Below, one piece after another: positions 62,634 to 64,000 of a stretch of DNA of 64,000 nt (positions within the stretch are counted from its first letter, which is position 1; the number at the start of each line of letters is the position of its first letter). The notes under the pieces were generated by a model, which was not told the origin of the DNA, ran no database searches, and was given only the letters and a program-made list of their open reading frames with translations. Origin of the DNA: AP-15 sp963814865 (GTDB taxonomy: Bacteria > Pseudomonadota > Alphaproteobacteria > ATCC43930 > CGMCC-115725); the NCBI GenBank assembly GCA_963814865.1, contig CAWFEN010000014.1, forward strand, positions 682,001-746,000, written 5' to 3'. Position numbers and translations under genes: made by a program.

Positions 62634-62679
62634 TCGGCCCAGGTGTCTAGCCGGAGTTTTGTTTCGCCAAGCGGAGGCG

Positions 62680-64000
62680 TCAAGCCGAACGCGCAAAACG
62701 CGCGATCGTTGCCGTCGTGCTGTAGCCGGGAACGATTTCGGCCAGCAGCACCTCACCGCCGGTGCTCTTGACAAAATCTCCGCCGACGACGTCGTCGAGC
62801 CGGTAATCGGCACCCTTGACGAGGAGTTGCGGCCGAATCGCGCGAATGAGGTCGATCGGCGTGTCCTCGTCGAAAATCACGATCAGATCGACCGCCGCCA
62901 GCGACGCCAGCACGGCGGCCCGCGCCGACTCGGTCTGAACCGGGCGGGTCGGCCCCTTGATCCGCGCCGCCGACGCGTCGCTGTTGAGGGCCACGACGAG
63001 CCGGTCGCATGCCGCCTTGGCCTGCTCGATCAGCGCGACATGGCCGGGATGCAGCAGATCGAAACAACCGTTGGTGAACCCGATCCTGAGCCCCTGGCGC
63101 CGCCAGCGGTCGACGACATCGAGCGCATGCGGGCGCGACACGACCTTGTCGGCGCGATCGGGATCGTGGCCGTCGAGAACGGCCGCCAGCTCGCTGGCGT
63201 AGACGACGGCGGTACCGACTTTGCCGACGACGATACCGGCGGCGATGTTGGCGAGGCGCGCCGCGTCGGTCAGGCCGAGGCCGGCGCCCAGCGCCGACGC
63301 CAATGCCGCCACCGCGGTGTCGCCGGCACCCGAGACATCATAGACCTCACGCGTCTGCGCGTGCTGCACATGTACCGTGCCGTCGGCGGCGATCAGCATC
63401 ATCCCCTCGGCACCGAGCGAAACGACGACCGCGCCGAAGTCGCAGCGCTCGATCAGGGTATGCGCCGCGGCGGCGATCTCGCTTTTCGTCGCGACCGGCA
63501 TGCCGGTCGCATGGGCCAGCTCGCGCCGGTTCGGCTTCAGGATATCGGCGCCGCGATAGCGGATATGATCGCCGCCCTTCGGATCGACGATAACACACGC
63601 GCCGGCGTCGCGCGCCGCGCGGATGATTTCGAGAGCCACCCCTTCGGTCAGCACGCCCTTCGCATAATCGGAGACCACGACGACGCGATGATCCGTCACC
63701 AGCTCGCGCGCCAGCCGCAGCAGATCCTCGCGGATATAGGGATCGAGCGGGATCGCGGTTTCGCGATCGGCGCGCAGCAGCTGCTGGTTGGCGGCGACGT
63801 AGCGCGTCTTGACCGTGGTGGTGCGCTGCGGTTGGACGAGGGCATGCACCTCGGCGCCGGCCTCTGCTTCGAGCAGCCGGCCGACCTCGCGGCCGGCATC
63901 GTCGCTGCCGACGACCGAAATGAACGATGCCGCCGCGCCCAATGCCCTCAGGTTGCGCAGCACGTTTCCGGCCCCGCCCAAGGTCTTCTGCTCGCGCTCA
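62680..64000 (-). CDS. hldE: Bifunctional heptose 7-phosphate kinase/heptose 1-phosphate adenylyltransferase (5' truncated by window edge)
   Basis: Two domains of LPS ADP-heptose synthesis. The ribokinase-like kinase domain has GGAGNVLRNLRALG near the start and the catalytic DVSGAGDTAVAAL. The adenylyltransferase domain has FTNGCFDLLHPGHVALIE (HxGH) and NSDASAARIKGPTRPVQ. About 440 residues are visible; the N-terminal 30-40 residues run past base 64000. In-frame reading continues EREQKTL to the edge, so the gene is only truncated by the window. Confidence 0.95.
   Translation of the reverse strand, partial: EREQKTLGGAGNVLRNLRALGAAASFISVVGSDDAGREVGRLLEAEAGAEVHALVQPQRTTTVKTRYVAANQQLLRADRETAIPLDPYIREDLLRLARELVTDHRVVVVSDYAKGVLTEGVALEIIRAARDAGACVIVDPKGGDHIRYRGADILKPNRRELAHATGMPVATKSEIAAAAHTLIERCDFGAVVVSLGAEGMMLIAADGTVHVQHAQTREVYDVSGAGDTAVAALASALGAGLGLTDAARLANIAAGIVVGKVGTAVVYASELAAVLDGHDPDRADKVVSRPHALDVVDRWRRQGLRIGFTNGCFDLLHPGHVALIEQAKAACDRLVVALNSDASAARIKGPTRPVQTESARAAVLASLAAVDLIVIFDEDTPIDLIRAIRPQLLVKGADYRLDDVVGGDFVKSTGGEVLLAEIVPGYSTTATIARFARSA

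Overview
The window is GC-rich DNA from a Gram-negative bacterium, most likely an alphaproteobacterium, perhaps near Rhodospirillales/Reyranellales (the order is inference). Supporting signs are MmcB and IalB family proteins, a ccmABCDE-type cytochrome c maturation operon with a tiny ccmD, an outer-membrane DcaP-like porin, HldE for lipopolysaccharide heptose, several CaiB/BaiF CoA-transferases and a bacterial-type RNase P RNA. No prophage, transposase, plasmid gene or CRISPR array was seen, so this reads as chromosome.

Layout. 1-9200: rnpB with its own promoter, a beta-helix secreted protein, EamA and MFS transporters, a decayed periplasmic binding-protein gene, an NHL propeller, a PEP-CTERM protein, an SDR and a glycine-zipper lipoprotein. 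9383-11120: N-formylglutamate hydrolase and phenylalanine hydroxylase, followed by a convergent orphan small-RNA candidate (promoter, about 93 nt, intrinsic terminator, anti-Shine-Dalgarno stretch). 11640-18499: glk, then a tightly overlapping set of two D-glutamate cyclase-type genes, murL, murD2 and a tiny lipoprotein, followed by an MFS gene. 18569-23105: a membrane hybrid histidine kinase between two paralogous glutathione transferases. 23255-28181: acyl-CoA metabolism with CaiB/BaiF genes, one of them disrupted, and a thiolase stub. 28300-37226: housekeeping genes (panE, tRNA-Ala, YggT, DUF167, NnrU, argG, rlmN) and a HicAB pair. 37259-40715: ccmABCDEG. 42414-46784: a Slam/type XI-like outer-membrane translocator next to a FecR-domain cargo with a TbpB-like C-terminus. 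46847-53985: two 2OG-Fe(II) oxygenases, DUF6065, a LysR regulator between two paralogous secreted proteins, and a DcaP porin. 54146-64000: a double-permease ABC importer, small lipoproteins, lysS, a BacA/YddA-like ABC exporter, mmcB and partial hldE.

The most interesting unit is 12645-17280. MurD2 and MurL (known from Xanthomonas) put L-Glu on UDP-MurNAc-L-Ala and epimerise it in place, so free D-Glu is not needed. Here they are translationally chained to two genes that together match the two halves of the D-Glu-destroying enzyme DGLUCY. A coherent reading is a cell that builds peptidoglycan without free D-Glu and removes any that appears.

Caveat: several genes carry single-base frameshifts (tandem CaiB, FecR protein, ABC ATPase, a small lipoprotein, lysS). 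Because lysS is normally essential, many of these are probably sequence or assembly errors rather than biology; the binding-protein remnant at 3459-3832 and the thiolase stub at 23255-23335 look like genuine decay.
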